From contig DHPL01000020.1 of the NCBI GenBank assembly GCA_002407905.1, positions 433 through 12,377 on the forward strand: 11,945 bases of DNA, in the 5' to 3' direction. A program made the position numbers and the translations under genes. Positions 1 to 7,112 of the stretch are shown in pieces. Position 1 is the stretch's first letter. Every line of letters starts with the position of its first letter. The notes below the pieces were generated by a model that made no database searches, was not told the origin of the DNA, and saw only the letters and a program-made list of their open reading frames with translations. This DNA comes from Anaerolineaceae bacterium UBA5365. Lineage in GTDB: Bacteria > Chloroflexota > Anaerolineae > Anaerolineales > Anaerolineaceae.

Positions 1-2169
1 GCCCAGGTTGCTGGTCATGATGATGATGGTGTTCTTAAAATCCACCACCCGGCCCTGACCATCGGTCATGCGGCCATCATCCAGCACCTGCAAGAGGGCA
101 TTAAAGATCTCCGGATGGGCTTTTTCGATCTCATCAAAAAGCACCACACTGTAGGGGCGCCGGCGGACGGCCTCGGTAAGCTGGCCGCCTTCCTCGTAAC
201 CCACGTATCCTGGAGGGGCGCCAAAGAGCCGGCTGATCGTGTGGCGTTCCTGGTATTCGCTCATGTCGATGCGAATGATGGCGTTGCGGTCATCAAAGAG
301 GAATTCCGCCAGGGCACGGGCCAGTTCGGTTTTACCCACGCCGGTGGGGCCTAAAAAGATGAAGGAGCCAATCGGGCGGTTGGGGTCCTGCATTCCGCTG
401 CGCGAACGGCGCACGGCATTGCTTACCACGGTCACCGCGTCGTTCTGTCCCACGATGCTATCGTAGAGGCGGCTTTCCATTTGCAGCAGCTTCTCCACCT
501 CGCCTTCCATCAGCTTGGAGACGGGTATGCGCGTCCATTTGGCCACCACCTGGGCGATCTCCTCCGGGTCCACTTCTTCCTTGAGCATCGCGCCATTGCT
601 TTGCTGGGCTTTCAGTTTCTCTTCCGCGCTTTGGATCTGCGTTTGCAGCTCGTTTAGCGTGCCGTAGCGCAGGCGTGCGGCCTTTTCCAGGTTGGCTTCG
701 CGTTCGGCCTCTTCGATTTGGCGTTCGGTCTCCTCCAGCTTCTCTTTAAGGTCCCGCAGGCCGGCAATGGCGCCTTTTTCGCTTTCCCATTGGGCGGTCA
801 TGGCCTTGCTTTTGTCCTGCAGGTCGGCCAGTTCTTGCTCAAGCTTCTGCAGGCGTTCCCGGCTGGCTTTGTCCTTTTCTTTTCGGAGGGCTTCGCGTTC
901 GATCTCAAGCTGCATGATGGCGCGGTCCACCTCGTCCAGGCTGGTGGGCTTGCTGTCAATCTCGGTGCGCAGGTGCGCGGCGGCCTCATCGATGAGGTCG
1001 ATGGCCTTATCCGGCAGCTTGCGGTCCGTGATGTAGCGGGCGCTAAGGGTGGCCGCGGCGATCACGGCGCCATCGGTGATGCGCACGCCGTGGTGTACCT
1101 CGTAGCGCTGTTTGAGCCCGCGCAGGATGCTGATGGTATCCGCAACGGTTGGTTCTTCCACCATCACGGGCTGGAAGCGGCGCTCCAGGGCGGGATCTTT
1201 CTCCACGTATTTGCGGTATTCGTCCAGGGTGGTCGCGCCAATCAGGTGGAGTTCGCCGCGGGCGAGCATGGGTTTCAGGATGTTGCCGGCATCCATACTG
1301 CCTTCAGCCGCGCCGGCGCCGATGACGGTGTGCATTTCATCGATGAAGAGGATGATGTTCCCCTGGGCGTCGGTCACTTCTTTGAGCGCCGCTTTGAGGC
1401 GCTCCTCGAACTCACCGCGGTACTTGGCCCCGGCTACCAGGGCGCTCATGTCCAGCTGGACGAGGCGCTTGTTCTTGAGGCCTTCGGGCACGTCGCGTTT
1501 GATGATGCGCTGGGCCAGGCCTTCAACAATGGCGGTTTTACCCACACCCGGTTCGCCGATGAGGGCAGGGTTGTTCTTGGTGCGGCGGCTGAGGATCTCG
1601 ATGGTCCGGCGGATCTCTTCGTCACGGCCGATCACCGGGTCCAGTTTGCCCTGGCGGGCAAGTGCGGTAAGGTCGCGGCCGTATTTCTCGAGGGCCTGAT
1701 AAGTGCCTTCCGGGTTCTGGCTGGTAACGGTTTGGCTGCCGCGCAGACCGCGCAGAGTTTTGAGGATGGCGTCTTTGGTGAGGCCGTAGTTGGCCATGCG
1801 CTTGCCCTCAGGGGAATCCGCCAGGCCGAGCAGGATGTGCTCGGTGGAGGTATAGTCGTCGCCCATGCCTTTGGCATAGCGCTCGGCGGCATCCAGGGCA
1901 TCGCTGGCTGGGCGGCTCAGGCCGGCCTCGGCGGCGCCAGAGCCGTAAACGCGGGGCCGGTCGCCGATATCCCGCAGTAATTCCTGCCGGAGCACGTCGG
2001 CGCTGCCGGCCAGTTGGGTAGCGATAACCGGCACGAGCGAATCAGCTTGGTTGAGCAAGGCCAGCAGCAAATGGCCCGGCTCGATGGTCTGGTGGTTGTG
2101 CTCCCGGGCCAGGGTTTGAGCAGCCAGGATGGCTTCCTGTGCTTTTTGCGTAAATTTGTTTAAGTCCAT
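1..2169 (-). CDS. clpB: ATP-dependent chaperone ClpB (disaggregase), 3' end cut by the window edge
   Basis: Reading leftward from ATG at 2169 the frame stays open to base 1, giving 723 residues of a family usually near 860. ClpB is a cytoplasmic hexameric AAA+ machine that threads aggregated proteins through its pore together with DnaK. Visible parts: Clp N-domain (about 1-145; opens [14 protein letters not shown]); first AAA+ module with Walker A GEPGVGKT at 205-212, Walker B ending FIDEMHT, pore-loop region [12 protein letters not shown] and an ERRFQ arginine-finger motif; a long charged coiled-coil middle domain (about 400-525), which separates ClpB from ClpA; second module with Walker A GPTGVGKT at 607-614, pore loop [13 protein letters not shown] and Walker [12 protein letters not shown]. 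The end of the second module, including sensor 2, lies outside. A ribosome binding site GGAGGAAG sits just before the ATG (2171-2178). No CIRCE (HrcA) operator was found upstream. Identification is very secure. Confidence 0.98.
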   Translation of the reverse strand, partial: MDLNKFTQKAQEAILAAQTLAREHNHQTIEPGHLLLALLNQADSLVPVIATQLAGSADVLRQELLRDIGDRPRVYGSGAAEAGLSRPASDALDAAERYAKGMGDDYTSTEHILLGLADSPEGKRMANYGLTKDAILKTLRGLRGSQTVTSQNPEGTYQALEKYGRDLTALARQGKLDPVIGRDEEIRRTIEILSRRTKNNPALIGEPGVGKTAIVEGLAQRIIKRDVPEGLKNKRLVQLDMSALVAGAKYRGEFEERLKAALKEVTDAQGNIILFIDEMHTVIGAGAAEGSMDAGNILKPMLARGELHLIGATTLDEYRKYVEKDPALERRFQPVMVEEPTVADTISILRGLKQRYEVHHGVRITDGAVIAAATLSARYITDRKLPDKAIDLIDEAAAHLRTEIDSKPTSLDEVDRAIMQLEIEREALRKEKDKASRERLQKLEQELADLQDKSKAMTAQWESEKGAIAGLRDLKEKLEETERQIEEAEREANLEKAARLRYGTLNELQTQIQSAEEKLKAQQSNGAMLKEEVDPEEIAQVVAKWTRIPVSKLMEGEVEKLLQMESRLYDSIVGQNDAVTVVSNAVRRSRSGMQDPNRPIGSFIFLGPTGVGKTELARALAEFLFDDRNAIIRIDMSEYQERHTISRLFGAPPGYVGYEEGGQLTEAVRRRPYSVVLFDEIEKAHPEIFNALLQVLDDGRMTDGQGRVVDFKNTIIIMTSNLG

Positions 2170-2196
2170 GTCTTCCTCCGCGCGCGGGCCGACCCC

Positions 2197-2256
2197 GCTG
2201 GATTAATTCTCTCTTGACCCTACAAGTTTAACGAGGCAATGTATGTGCTGGATTAA
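2197..2256. repeat. 10-bp direct repeat GCTGGATTAA, two copies 50 bp apart
   Basis: The plus strand reads gctggattaa at 2197-2206 and again at 2247-2256. The starts are exactly 50 bp apart, close to five helical turns. The outer copy falls between the -35 and -10 of the candidate clpB promoter and the inner copy lies in the clpB leader, so a regulator binding both faces is conceivable. With only two copies, chance is not excluded. Confidence 0.4.
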
Positions 2257-2267
2257 CGCAATGTCTA
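2238..2267 (-). promoter_or_regulatory. Candidate sigma-70-type promoter of clpB
   Basis: On the minus strand TAGACA (2267-2262, five of six matches to the -35 consensus) is followed after 18 bases by TACATT (2243-2238, four of six to the -10). This would give a leader of about 60 bases before the clpB ATG. The spacer contains one copy of a 10-bp direct repeat. It was found by eye; base composition alone could give such a match. Confidence 0.4.
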
Positions 2268-2349
2268 TTTAATGTCAGCAAGCAGGAGATGCCCGAAGGG
2301 CTGGGCAAGAAAGTAGGAATATGACGATAAACAGTCGAAAAAGTTTGAG

Positions 2350-2412
2350 CCCCATTCTCTATGGGGTTGTATTGAGGTATTAAAGCAATAGGCTGCCGCG
2401 GGAAAACGCGGC
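2350..2412 (+). other. Two small hairpins in the leader of the secreted-protein gene
   Basis: The first hairpin pairs ccccat (2350-2355) with atgggg (2361-2366) around a 5-base loop, extendable by an A-T and a G-T pair. The second pairs gccgcg (2395-2400) with cgcggc (2407-2412) around loop ggaaaa. Neither has a T-tract, so they are not intrinsic terminators. They could belong to a structured 5' leader, but I cannot match them to a known riboswitch class. The rest of the 2170-2486 interval holds only the clpB upstream signals and the ribosome binding site at 2471-2479. Confidence 0.3.
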
Positions 2413-2486
2413 TTGTGTCACTTCCATTGGCCTCGCCCCCGCGGGCAGTTGTTTTGAGCCTCACCATTGTGGAGGAAGGAAATACG

Positions 2487-4694
2487 ATGCGCGCCAAGCT
2501 TCTCCAACCCGTTTTATTGATCCTGATATTGGCAGTTTGCGGCTTATCCAGCGAGGTCAGGCCGGTCTACGCGGCTAATGGAACAGTAATCGGCAATGTT
2601 AATGGAACGACGAGTTGCGGGGTAAACGAACCGAATCCCAACTTTATTTACACCCTGTATTCTTCAGATGGAGGCGCTACTTATACCCAGTATCCGGGCT
2701 TTGGGAAATCCGATGGAACGTTCTCGCTCAGTCTCGCGCCGGGGGCTTACCTCATCAAAGTAGGCGCGGTAAATTACGCGAATTCAGCCCCCCAGGCCGT
2801 TACGATTGAAGATTCGGTCACGAAAGATCTGGGTACGGTCGAACTTGCCGGCAATCAGTATTGTTACCAATTCACGCCTGCCGGTGTGGATATCACCTTG
2901 CCTGCAGGGCAATTGTACGAGCAATCGCTGAGCGTGAAAAACATTGGTCCGGTGGATATGGGCGTTGGCCTGGTTGAGCACGATGCTGAAGCGCAGTATC
3001 TCAAAAACCCCTCCTTTGAATCTAATATTCCAGGGTGGACTGATAAGCCTGTGCCGCCCGCCATCCGGGATATTTATTGCAATATGCCTGGCCTTCCAGC
3101 CCGCACCGATGCCTGCCTGGTTGTGTTTGGAGATACATTAAATACGGGCAGATCGGGCAGTATAGAGCAAAGCGTTTTGGTGCCAATGGGGACGGGCGTG
3201 CTGGATTTTTGGTACCAGATCAATACCGGTGCCGGTGGGACAGGCACGCTGACGATATCCGTAGGCGGAGACATGCTGTGGCGGGCAGATGAGACCCAGG
3301 CGGGGGCGAACTCTGGCGTGTGGCAGCATGCTACCGTACTGATGGATAAGATTTTGCCGGGGGAGAAGCTTCTGAAAATAGCTTCTACTTCCGATAAGGT
3401 TGAATTTCACCTGGACGATGTGGAGATGCGCTATTACCCGAATTACGATTTCAACTGGCTGGCGGTAACAATGCCGTCTCGCGTTCCCAGCGGAACAACG
3501 GTGCAAGCCACGCTGAAATTCAACACCTCAACGCTCAGCCCAGGAGTTTACAAAGCCTGGGTGGCGCCTGCAGCACGCACCGCTATTGATCAGATCGTGC
3601 CTGTGAATCTAACCGTGACAGACCCATCCCAGATCACACAGGGCATCCGGGGTACCGCGAAGTACCTGGACGCATGCCTGGGCCAGAATTTGCCGGCTAT
3701 GAACACGCGCATCCAGGCTTGGTCTGGTGCGAATATGACCGCTGAAGCCTATGTGAATAGCGCCGGAAACTACAATTTGGCGCTTCCAGCGGGCACATAC
3801 ACGCTTAAGGCGGATGCCCCGGATTACACCCCGTACGCTGACTTGACCGTCACTGTGAGCAATGGGGCTTTTACTACCCAGAATTATGTGTTTGAAAAGC
3901 AGGACCCCTGCTTCACTGTTACGCCGCAGGCCTTGACTGAGAGCATGCTTGCGAATACCCAATGGCAGCGCACTTTAACTGTTGGCGATACAGGAAACAG
4001 TTCGGGTTTTACGGAGTGGTTGGAATTGGGGCTCCCTGTGCCCCAACCGGTCATGAACCCTGGCCTGGAATTGGATGATGCCTCCTGGTTTTGGTCCAAT
4101 ACGCTTGGCCAAAGCTACCGGGTTTGCCAGGCGGGGTTTGGGCTGGAGAGCAATTGCGCGCTCTCGTTTGGCAGGCCGGGCGTGCAGGATTCAGGCTATC
4201 AGTTGCAGAAAGTTTCCATCCCTGCGGGGATTTTTGATCTCAGGTTCAAATACCGTGTGAGCAATTGTGTCTCTCCGTCCTCGCGGCTCACGCTATTTAT
4301 CAATGCTACCCAAGTGTGGGAGATGGACGGCAGCAGCCTGCGTTGCGGTCAGGGCTGGCAGGAGCAGACCTTGGTCAAAAACAGTTACTCATTCGGTCAG
4401 CAAATTGAGTTGATCTTCTGGTATTCAGGAACGGATAGCCAGGTGGACATTGATAACGTGACAATCACCGCTTACCCGGAACTGGACCACCCCTGGATCA
4501 CCATCGCGGACAAGCTGGTCTCTTTGGGGAAGGGCGAGAGCGTAAACACAAGGGTGCAACTGGATACGACCGATCTGGCGCCGGACCAATACCAGGCCTT
4601 CCTGAGTTTGCGAGATCGCAGCGGCACCACCTCCATCGTGGCCCTAAATTTGCGCGTAAAGCATGTGACTTACCTGCCAGCCGTGCGAAGATAA
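2487..4694 (+). CDS. Large secreted protein: two nested CarboxypepD-like / Ig-like / jelly-roll units
   Basis: 735 residues from ATG 2487, chosen because GGAGGAAGG (2471-2479) precedes it and a signal peptide starts there; the frame is open back to 2415 but without such support. Residues 1-29 form a signal peptide (MRAK, hydrophobic core, likely cut after VYA). The rest is a tandem duplication. Each unit has a carboxypeptidase-regulatory-like beta domain (about 32-120 with DGTFSLSLAPGAYLIK; 384-470 with AGNYNLALPAGTYTLK), then the first strands of a BACON/Ig-like domain (about 126-163; 474-512), then an inserted carbohydrate-binding-type jelly roll (about 171-316, opening LKNPSFES and ending HLDDVEM; 521-663, opening VMNPGLEL and ending DIDNVTI), then the remaining BACON-like strands (about 320-378 and 667-725). 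It ends HVTYLPAVRR. There are no catalytic motifs, so a binding, adhesion or surface-matrix role is inferred. It is monocistronic, with a terminator directly after. Confidence 0.9.
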   Translation: MRAKLLQPVLLILILAVCGLSSEVRPVYAANGTVIGNVNGTTSCGVNEPNPNFIYTLYSSDGGATYTQYPGFGKSDGTFSLSLAPGAYLIKVGAVNYANSAPQAVTIEDSVTKDLGTVELAGNQYCYQFTPAGVDITLPAGQLYEQSLSVKNIGPVDMGVGLVEHDAEAQYLKNPSFESNIPGWTDKPVPPAIRDIYCNMPGLPARTDACLVVFGDTLNTGRSGSIEQSVLVPMGTGVLDFWYQINTGAGGTGTLTISVGGDMLWRADETQAGANSGVWQHATVLMDKILPGEKLLKIASTSDKVEFHLDDVEMRYYPNYDFNWLAVTMPSRVPSGTTVQATLKFNTSTLSPGVYKAWVAPAARTAIDQIVPVNLTVTDPSQITQGIRGTAKYLDACLGQNLPAMNTRIQAWSGANMTAEAYVNSAGNYNLALPAGTYTLKADAPDYTPYADLTVTVSNGAFTTQNYVFEKQDPCFTVTPQALTESMLANTQWQRTLTVGDTGNSSGFTEWLELGLPVPQPVMNPGLELDDASWFWSNTLGQSYRVCQAGFGLESNCALSFGRPGVQDSGYQLQKVSIPAGIFDLRFKYRVSNCVSPSSRLTLFINATQVWEMDGSSLRCGQGWQEQTLVKNSYSFGQQIELIFWYSGTDSQVDIDNVTITAYPELDHPWITIADKLVSLGKGESVNTRVQLDTTDLAPDQYQAFLSLRDRSGTTSIVALNLRVKHVTYLPAVRR

Positions 4695-4698
4695 GCAG

Positions 4699-4728
4699 AA
4701 GCCGCTTGTAAATAGCTTGCGGTTTTTT
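4699..4728 (+). terminator. Rho-independent terminator after the secreted-protein gene
   Basis: aagccgc (4699-4705) pairs with gcggttt (4719-4725), including one G-T pair, followed by a run of six T (4723-4728). It begins four bases past the stop codon. Confidence 0.7.
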
Positions 4729-4759
4729 CACAGCGCGTGTCCAGGGCGTTGTGCTCGCT

Positions 4760-4768
4760 TGGTAAAAT
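4760..4768 (+). promoter_or_regulatory. Candidate extended -10 promoter of M20 paralogue A
   Basis: TGGTAAAAT matches the extended -10 pattern TGN-TATAAT with one mismatch in the hexamer. It lies 29 bases before the ATG and downstream of the previous terminator, where a new promoter is required. I see no convincing -35, which extended -10 promoters can lack. Confidence 0.4.
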
Positions 4769-4797
4769 CAAGTTATCCAAGATACCGAGGAGCAGCA

Positions 4798-5910
4798 ATG
4801 ATCGACCAGGCTTTTATTGACCGTGTGTTCGCGTTTTTGCACGCCCACCCTGAAACAGCCTTGCAAGAGGTGGAGACCAGCGCCTTTATTGAACAGGAGC
4901 TTAAGCACCTGGGTTTCAGCGTAGAAAGGGCGCCAAACGCCCCTACAGGCCTGGTGGCCAAGCTGGATAGCGGCAGGCCGGGCAAGACCTTTGCCATCCG
5001 CGCAGATATGGACGCGTTGCCCTTCGAGGTGGATGGCCAGGCAGTGGCCTACCATGCCTGCGGGCACGATGCGCATAGCACAATGGCGCTGGCGGCAGCG
5101 AAGGCACTAGCCGAGGATGGTTTGCCGGCAGGGAAACTGGTGATGATCTTTCAACCTGCGGAGGAAACCGGGCAGGGGGCTTTGCTGATGGTGCAAAGCG
5201 GCCTCTTGGACGGGATCGATGAAGTGGTGGGCATGCACTTGCGGCCCATCGATGATACTCCGCTGGGTACGGCCACGCCGGACATCCGTTCGAGCGCGGC
5301 TGCCTCGCTGGGTTTCAGGATCAGCGGCAAAATGGCGCACGGCGCCCGGCCACACTTAGGCATCAACGCTGTGGAGGCTGGGGTGCTGGCAGTGAACGCA
5401 GCTAACGCAATCAAATTCAACCCGGCCGAACCGCAATCCATCAAAGCTACCCGGTTCATGACCAGCGGCAGCGGCACCAACTCCATCCCTGGGGAGGTAA
5501 CCCTCAGTTTTGACCTGCGCAGTGAATTCACGGAGACTTTGGAGGGCAACCGGCAAAAGCTGATCGCGGCGGTGAAGGCCGCTGTGAGTACCCTTGGGGC
5601 ACTTGCGGAAGTGACCGTGGATAAGATGATGCCGGGTTCTGCTCCCAGCCCTGAAATGAGTGCAACCGCCCGCCAGGTCATACGGGAGGTGCTGGGGCCT
5701 GAGGCAGTAGCACCGGGCTTTCTTAGCGCAGGCAGCGAGGATTTTCACATGATCCCGCACCACATTGGCTGTAAGGACACCTACGTTTGTTTGGGGGCTG
5801 AGGCCAGCCCCGGGCTGCACGTTTACGGGATGACATTCAGGCACGAGTGCATGCCCCATGGAGCAGAAATTTTCTACCGGCTGGCTAAGGCACGCCTGGC
5901 TGGCGAGTAA
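4798..5910 (+). CDS. M20D-family metallo-amidohydrolase (paralogue A)
   Basis: 370 residues from ATG 4798, supported by GAGGAG (4787-4792); the open frame extends to 4717 but that stretch contains the previous terminator and the promoter. The family (AbgB/HipO/IAA-amino-acid hydrolase type, COG1473) removes acyl groups from N-acylated amino acids or small peptides in the cytoplasm using a two-metal centre. Expected ligands are present: Cys88 and His90 in HACGHDAH, catalytic Glu122 and ligand Glu123 in QPAEE, His147 in GMHLRP, and His341 in PGLHVYGM. The dimerisation domain carries HGARPHLGINA (181-191). The length is slightly short for the family, usually about 380-400. It aligns almost without gaps to paralogue B at 7113-8219. 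It is flanked by terminators, so probably transcribed alone. Class is certain; the substrate is not readable from sequence. Confidence 0.93.
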   Translation: MIDQAFIDRVFAFLHAHPETALQEVETSAFIEQELKHLGFSVERAPNAPTGLVAKLDSGRPGKTFAIRADMDALPFEVDGQAVAYHACGHDAHSTMALAAAKALAEDGLPAGKLVMIFQPAEETGQGALLMVQSGLLDGIDEVVGMHLRPIDDTPLGTATPDIRSSAAASLGFRISGKMAHGARPHLGINAVEAGVLAVNAANAIKFNPAEPQSIKATRFMTSGSGTNSIPGEVTLSFDLRSEFTETLEGNRQKLIAAVKAAVSTLGALAEVTVDKMMPGSAPSPEMSATARQVIREVLGPEAVAPGFLSAGSEDFHMIPHHIGCKDTYVCLGAEASPGLHVYGMTFRHECMPHGAEIFYRLAKARLAGE

Positions 5911-5920
5911 ACGCTTATAG

Positions 5921-5943
5921 GAACGGCGTGAGTAGCGCCGTTC
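5921..5943 (+). terminator. Hairpin between convergent genes, probable terminator
   Basis: gaacggcg (5921-5928) and cgccgttc (5936-5943) form a perfect 8-bp stem around a 7-base loop, followed by tgtgttt, a weak T-tract. It lies between the stop of paralogue A and the convergent stop of the DinB-like gene, and best serves the plus strand. Confidence 0.6.
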
Positions 5944-5948
5944 TGTGT

Positions 5949-6641
5949 TTAAACCCCCGGCAGCTCTGAAGGCGTGAGGTCCTTATCTTCCATTTCCCAG
6001 GCGTGGTCCAGAACATGATAGGCGGCGCGGCGCAGGAGGAAGGGAAGCGTCCAGGAGCGGCCGACCATCAGTTTGCCGGCCTGGTGGTACCGGCGAAAAG
6101 CATCGATAAGAAGCGCGCGGTGGCTTGCCAGGCCCTTGGGGGTGAGCAGCGCTGGAAACTTGGAATCCAGGCCTAATTTGGGCGCTATCTGGACAACTTC
6201 GGTCATCCAAGTATGGCCGATGACCTCATCACGCATGCGGCCGCCGCCGCGTGATCCGCGCTGCAACTCTGAGGAGACCCGCGCCGCGATCATGTCAAAC
6301 TCCGCCCAGGCAGCTGCCAGGAGGCTCAAGCGGCGCTCCCATTCTACGGCGGAGGGCAGTTCTTTATCGCACGCGGCGGGCACATGGGATACACCCCAGT
6401 AGTCGGTGGAGGTATTGCCGGGGTAACGGCCGATGACCTCGATGTGGTTTTGGCTGAGGAAAGGCGCTTCCTGGCCTGCCCTGGCTGCAACCCGGGTATA
6501 GCGCGGAAGGTAGGCCTCCAATTTCTCCAGGAGATCGTGCTCTGTTTTGCCGTTGCGTTCAAAACCCGGCCAATCAGGGGCGAAGCCGACGAAGCGTTTT
6601 TGTTTTGGACCCTGCTCGATGAGAAGTTTCATTCCGGACAT
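5949..6641 (-). CDS. HicB-like / DinB-like two-domain protein, function unknown
   Basis: 230 residues from ATG at 6641, chosen because AGGAGG precedes it at good spacing and a promoter lies directly upstream; the frame is open to 6788 but those residues look like noise. Residues about 4-50 resemble the HicB/YcfA-partner fold: a beta strand, then FVGFAPDWPGFERNGKTEHD (the F-A-PD-PG-x-G-T pattern) and an amphipathic helix. Residues about 95-220 resemble the DinB/YfiT four-helix bundle, with three histidines placed like its metal site: His143 (VIGHTWM) and His209/His213 (AYHVLDHAWEMED, an HxxxH). DinB-fold proteins include thiol-dependent transferases and many uncharacterised members, so no reaction can be assigned. 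No hicA-like toxin is adjacent. Transcribed toward paralogue A. Domain assignments are by eye. Confidence 0.8.
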   Translation of the reverse strand: MSGMKLLIEQGPKQKRFVGFAPDWPGFERNGKTEHDLLEKLEAYLPRYTRVAARAGQEAPFLSQNHIEVIGRYPGNTSTDYWGVSHVPAACDKELPSAVEWERRLSLLAAAWAEFDMIAARVSSELQRGSRGGGRMRDEVIGHTWMTEVVQIAPKLGLDSKFPALLTPKGLASHRALLIDAFRRYHQAGKLMVGRSWTLPFLLRRAAYHVLDHAWEMEDKDLTPSELPGV

Positions 6642-6662
6642 GTCAGCCTCCTGAATAGGAAA

Positions 6663-6691
6663 AGAATAGCGATTTGCAGCCCCGAATTCAA
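6663..6691 (-). promoter_or_regulatory. Sigma-70-type promoter of the DinB-like gene
   Basis: On the minus strand TTGAAT (6691-6686) is followed after exactly 17 bases by TATTCT (6668-6663), four of six matches in each hexamer. Transcription would start about 15-17 bases before the ATG, leaving just room for the AGGAGG ribosome binding site. The interval 6692-6886 beyond it shows no gene I can support. Confidence 0.55.
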
Positions 6692-6886
6692 CTGAGTGTA
6701 GAGCATGCCGAAGGGCACGGCCCGGAGGCTGGCTGGAGGGTCTGTAGAGTAAGGCGCTGGTGAAAACCAGCCGGACCAGAAACGGCAAATAAGGCTTATC
6801 GTGCTTGATCTCATCCCAGGTAGTTTGGGTATTGGTAGAATTTCGCCGTTAGAAACTCACTATCACTACTTACTGGGCGGCATTCT

Positions 6887-7100
6887 GGCTTCTCGCGGGA
6901 GGTTTCTGTTTTGGCTTACCAATACGGAGCCGGTTTTGACGATATCATTATCCCCACATCAGGTTTGCTGATGGCTTCCCTGGGGGGCGGCCAGTATGCT
7001 TTGCCAGAAATGGATCAAGTACATGCAGCCGCTCTTCTTTGCCTAGGTAATGATTGGTGTTCTGGCGATCGCAGGCGGTGTGTTGAACGGTTATTCATAA
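6887..7100 (+). pseudogene. Remnant of a YfcC/DcuC-type transporter, C-terminal end only
   Basis: From 6887 one frame reads GFSREVSVLAYQYGAGFDDI then IIPTSGLLMASLG, the conserved end of YfcC-like carriers (C4-dicarboxylate anaerobic carrier, DcuC superfamily; inner-membrane importers). At the six-G run 6982-6987 the frame breaks. Dropping one G restores LGAASM and then KWIKYMQPLFFA in the other frame. That frame meets TAG at 7044-7046, where TGG would continue VMIGVLAIAGGVLNGYS to the TAA at 7098-7100. Two lesions are thus visible, and the N-terminal bulk of the gene (several hundred residues) is absent upstream. The stop lies 12 bases before the ATG of M20 paralogue B, a spacing typical of an operon, so importer and hydrolase were probably once co-transcribed. 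Family assignment rests on remembered motifs. Confidence 0.75.
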
Positions 7101-7112
7101 AGAAGGAGCGCT

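Noticed and set aside
718..1980. A 420-codon open frame on the plus strand
   Set aside because: It lies wholly antisense to clpB, whose frame has all expected AAA+ motifs. The length is a by-product of GC-rich codon use, and the translation shows no recognisable domain.
2170..2300. CIRCE or CtsR heat-shock operator upstream of clpB
   Set aside because: No TTAGCACTC/GAGTGCTAA pair is present, and only a single GGTCAA half is seen on the minus strand near 2214-2219, so neither site can be supported.
2415..2486. Upstream start extending the secreted protein by 24 residues
   Set aside because: It would place residues before the signal peptide, and the ribosome binding site GGAGGAAGG lies inside this extension, directly ahead of ATG 2487.
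2228..2497. An 89-codon minus-strand frame in the clpB / secreted-protein intergenic region
   Set aside because: It has no convincing ribosome binding site, overlaps the start of the secreted-protein gene and the clpB promoter candidate, and shows no recognisable motif.
6642..6788. Upstream start extending the DinB-like protein by 49 residues
   Set aside because: The extension covers the -35 and -10 hexamers and the AGGAGG site, and its translation does not resemble protein sequence of the family.
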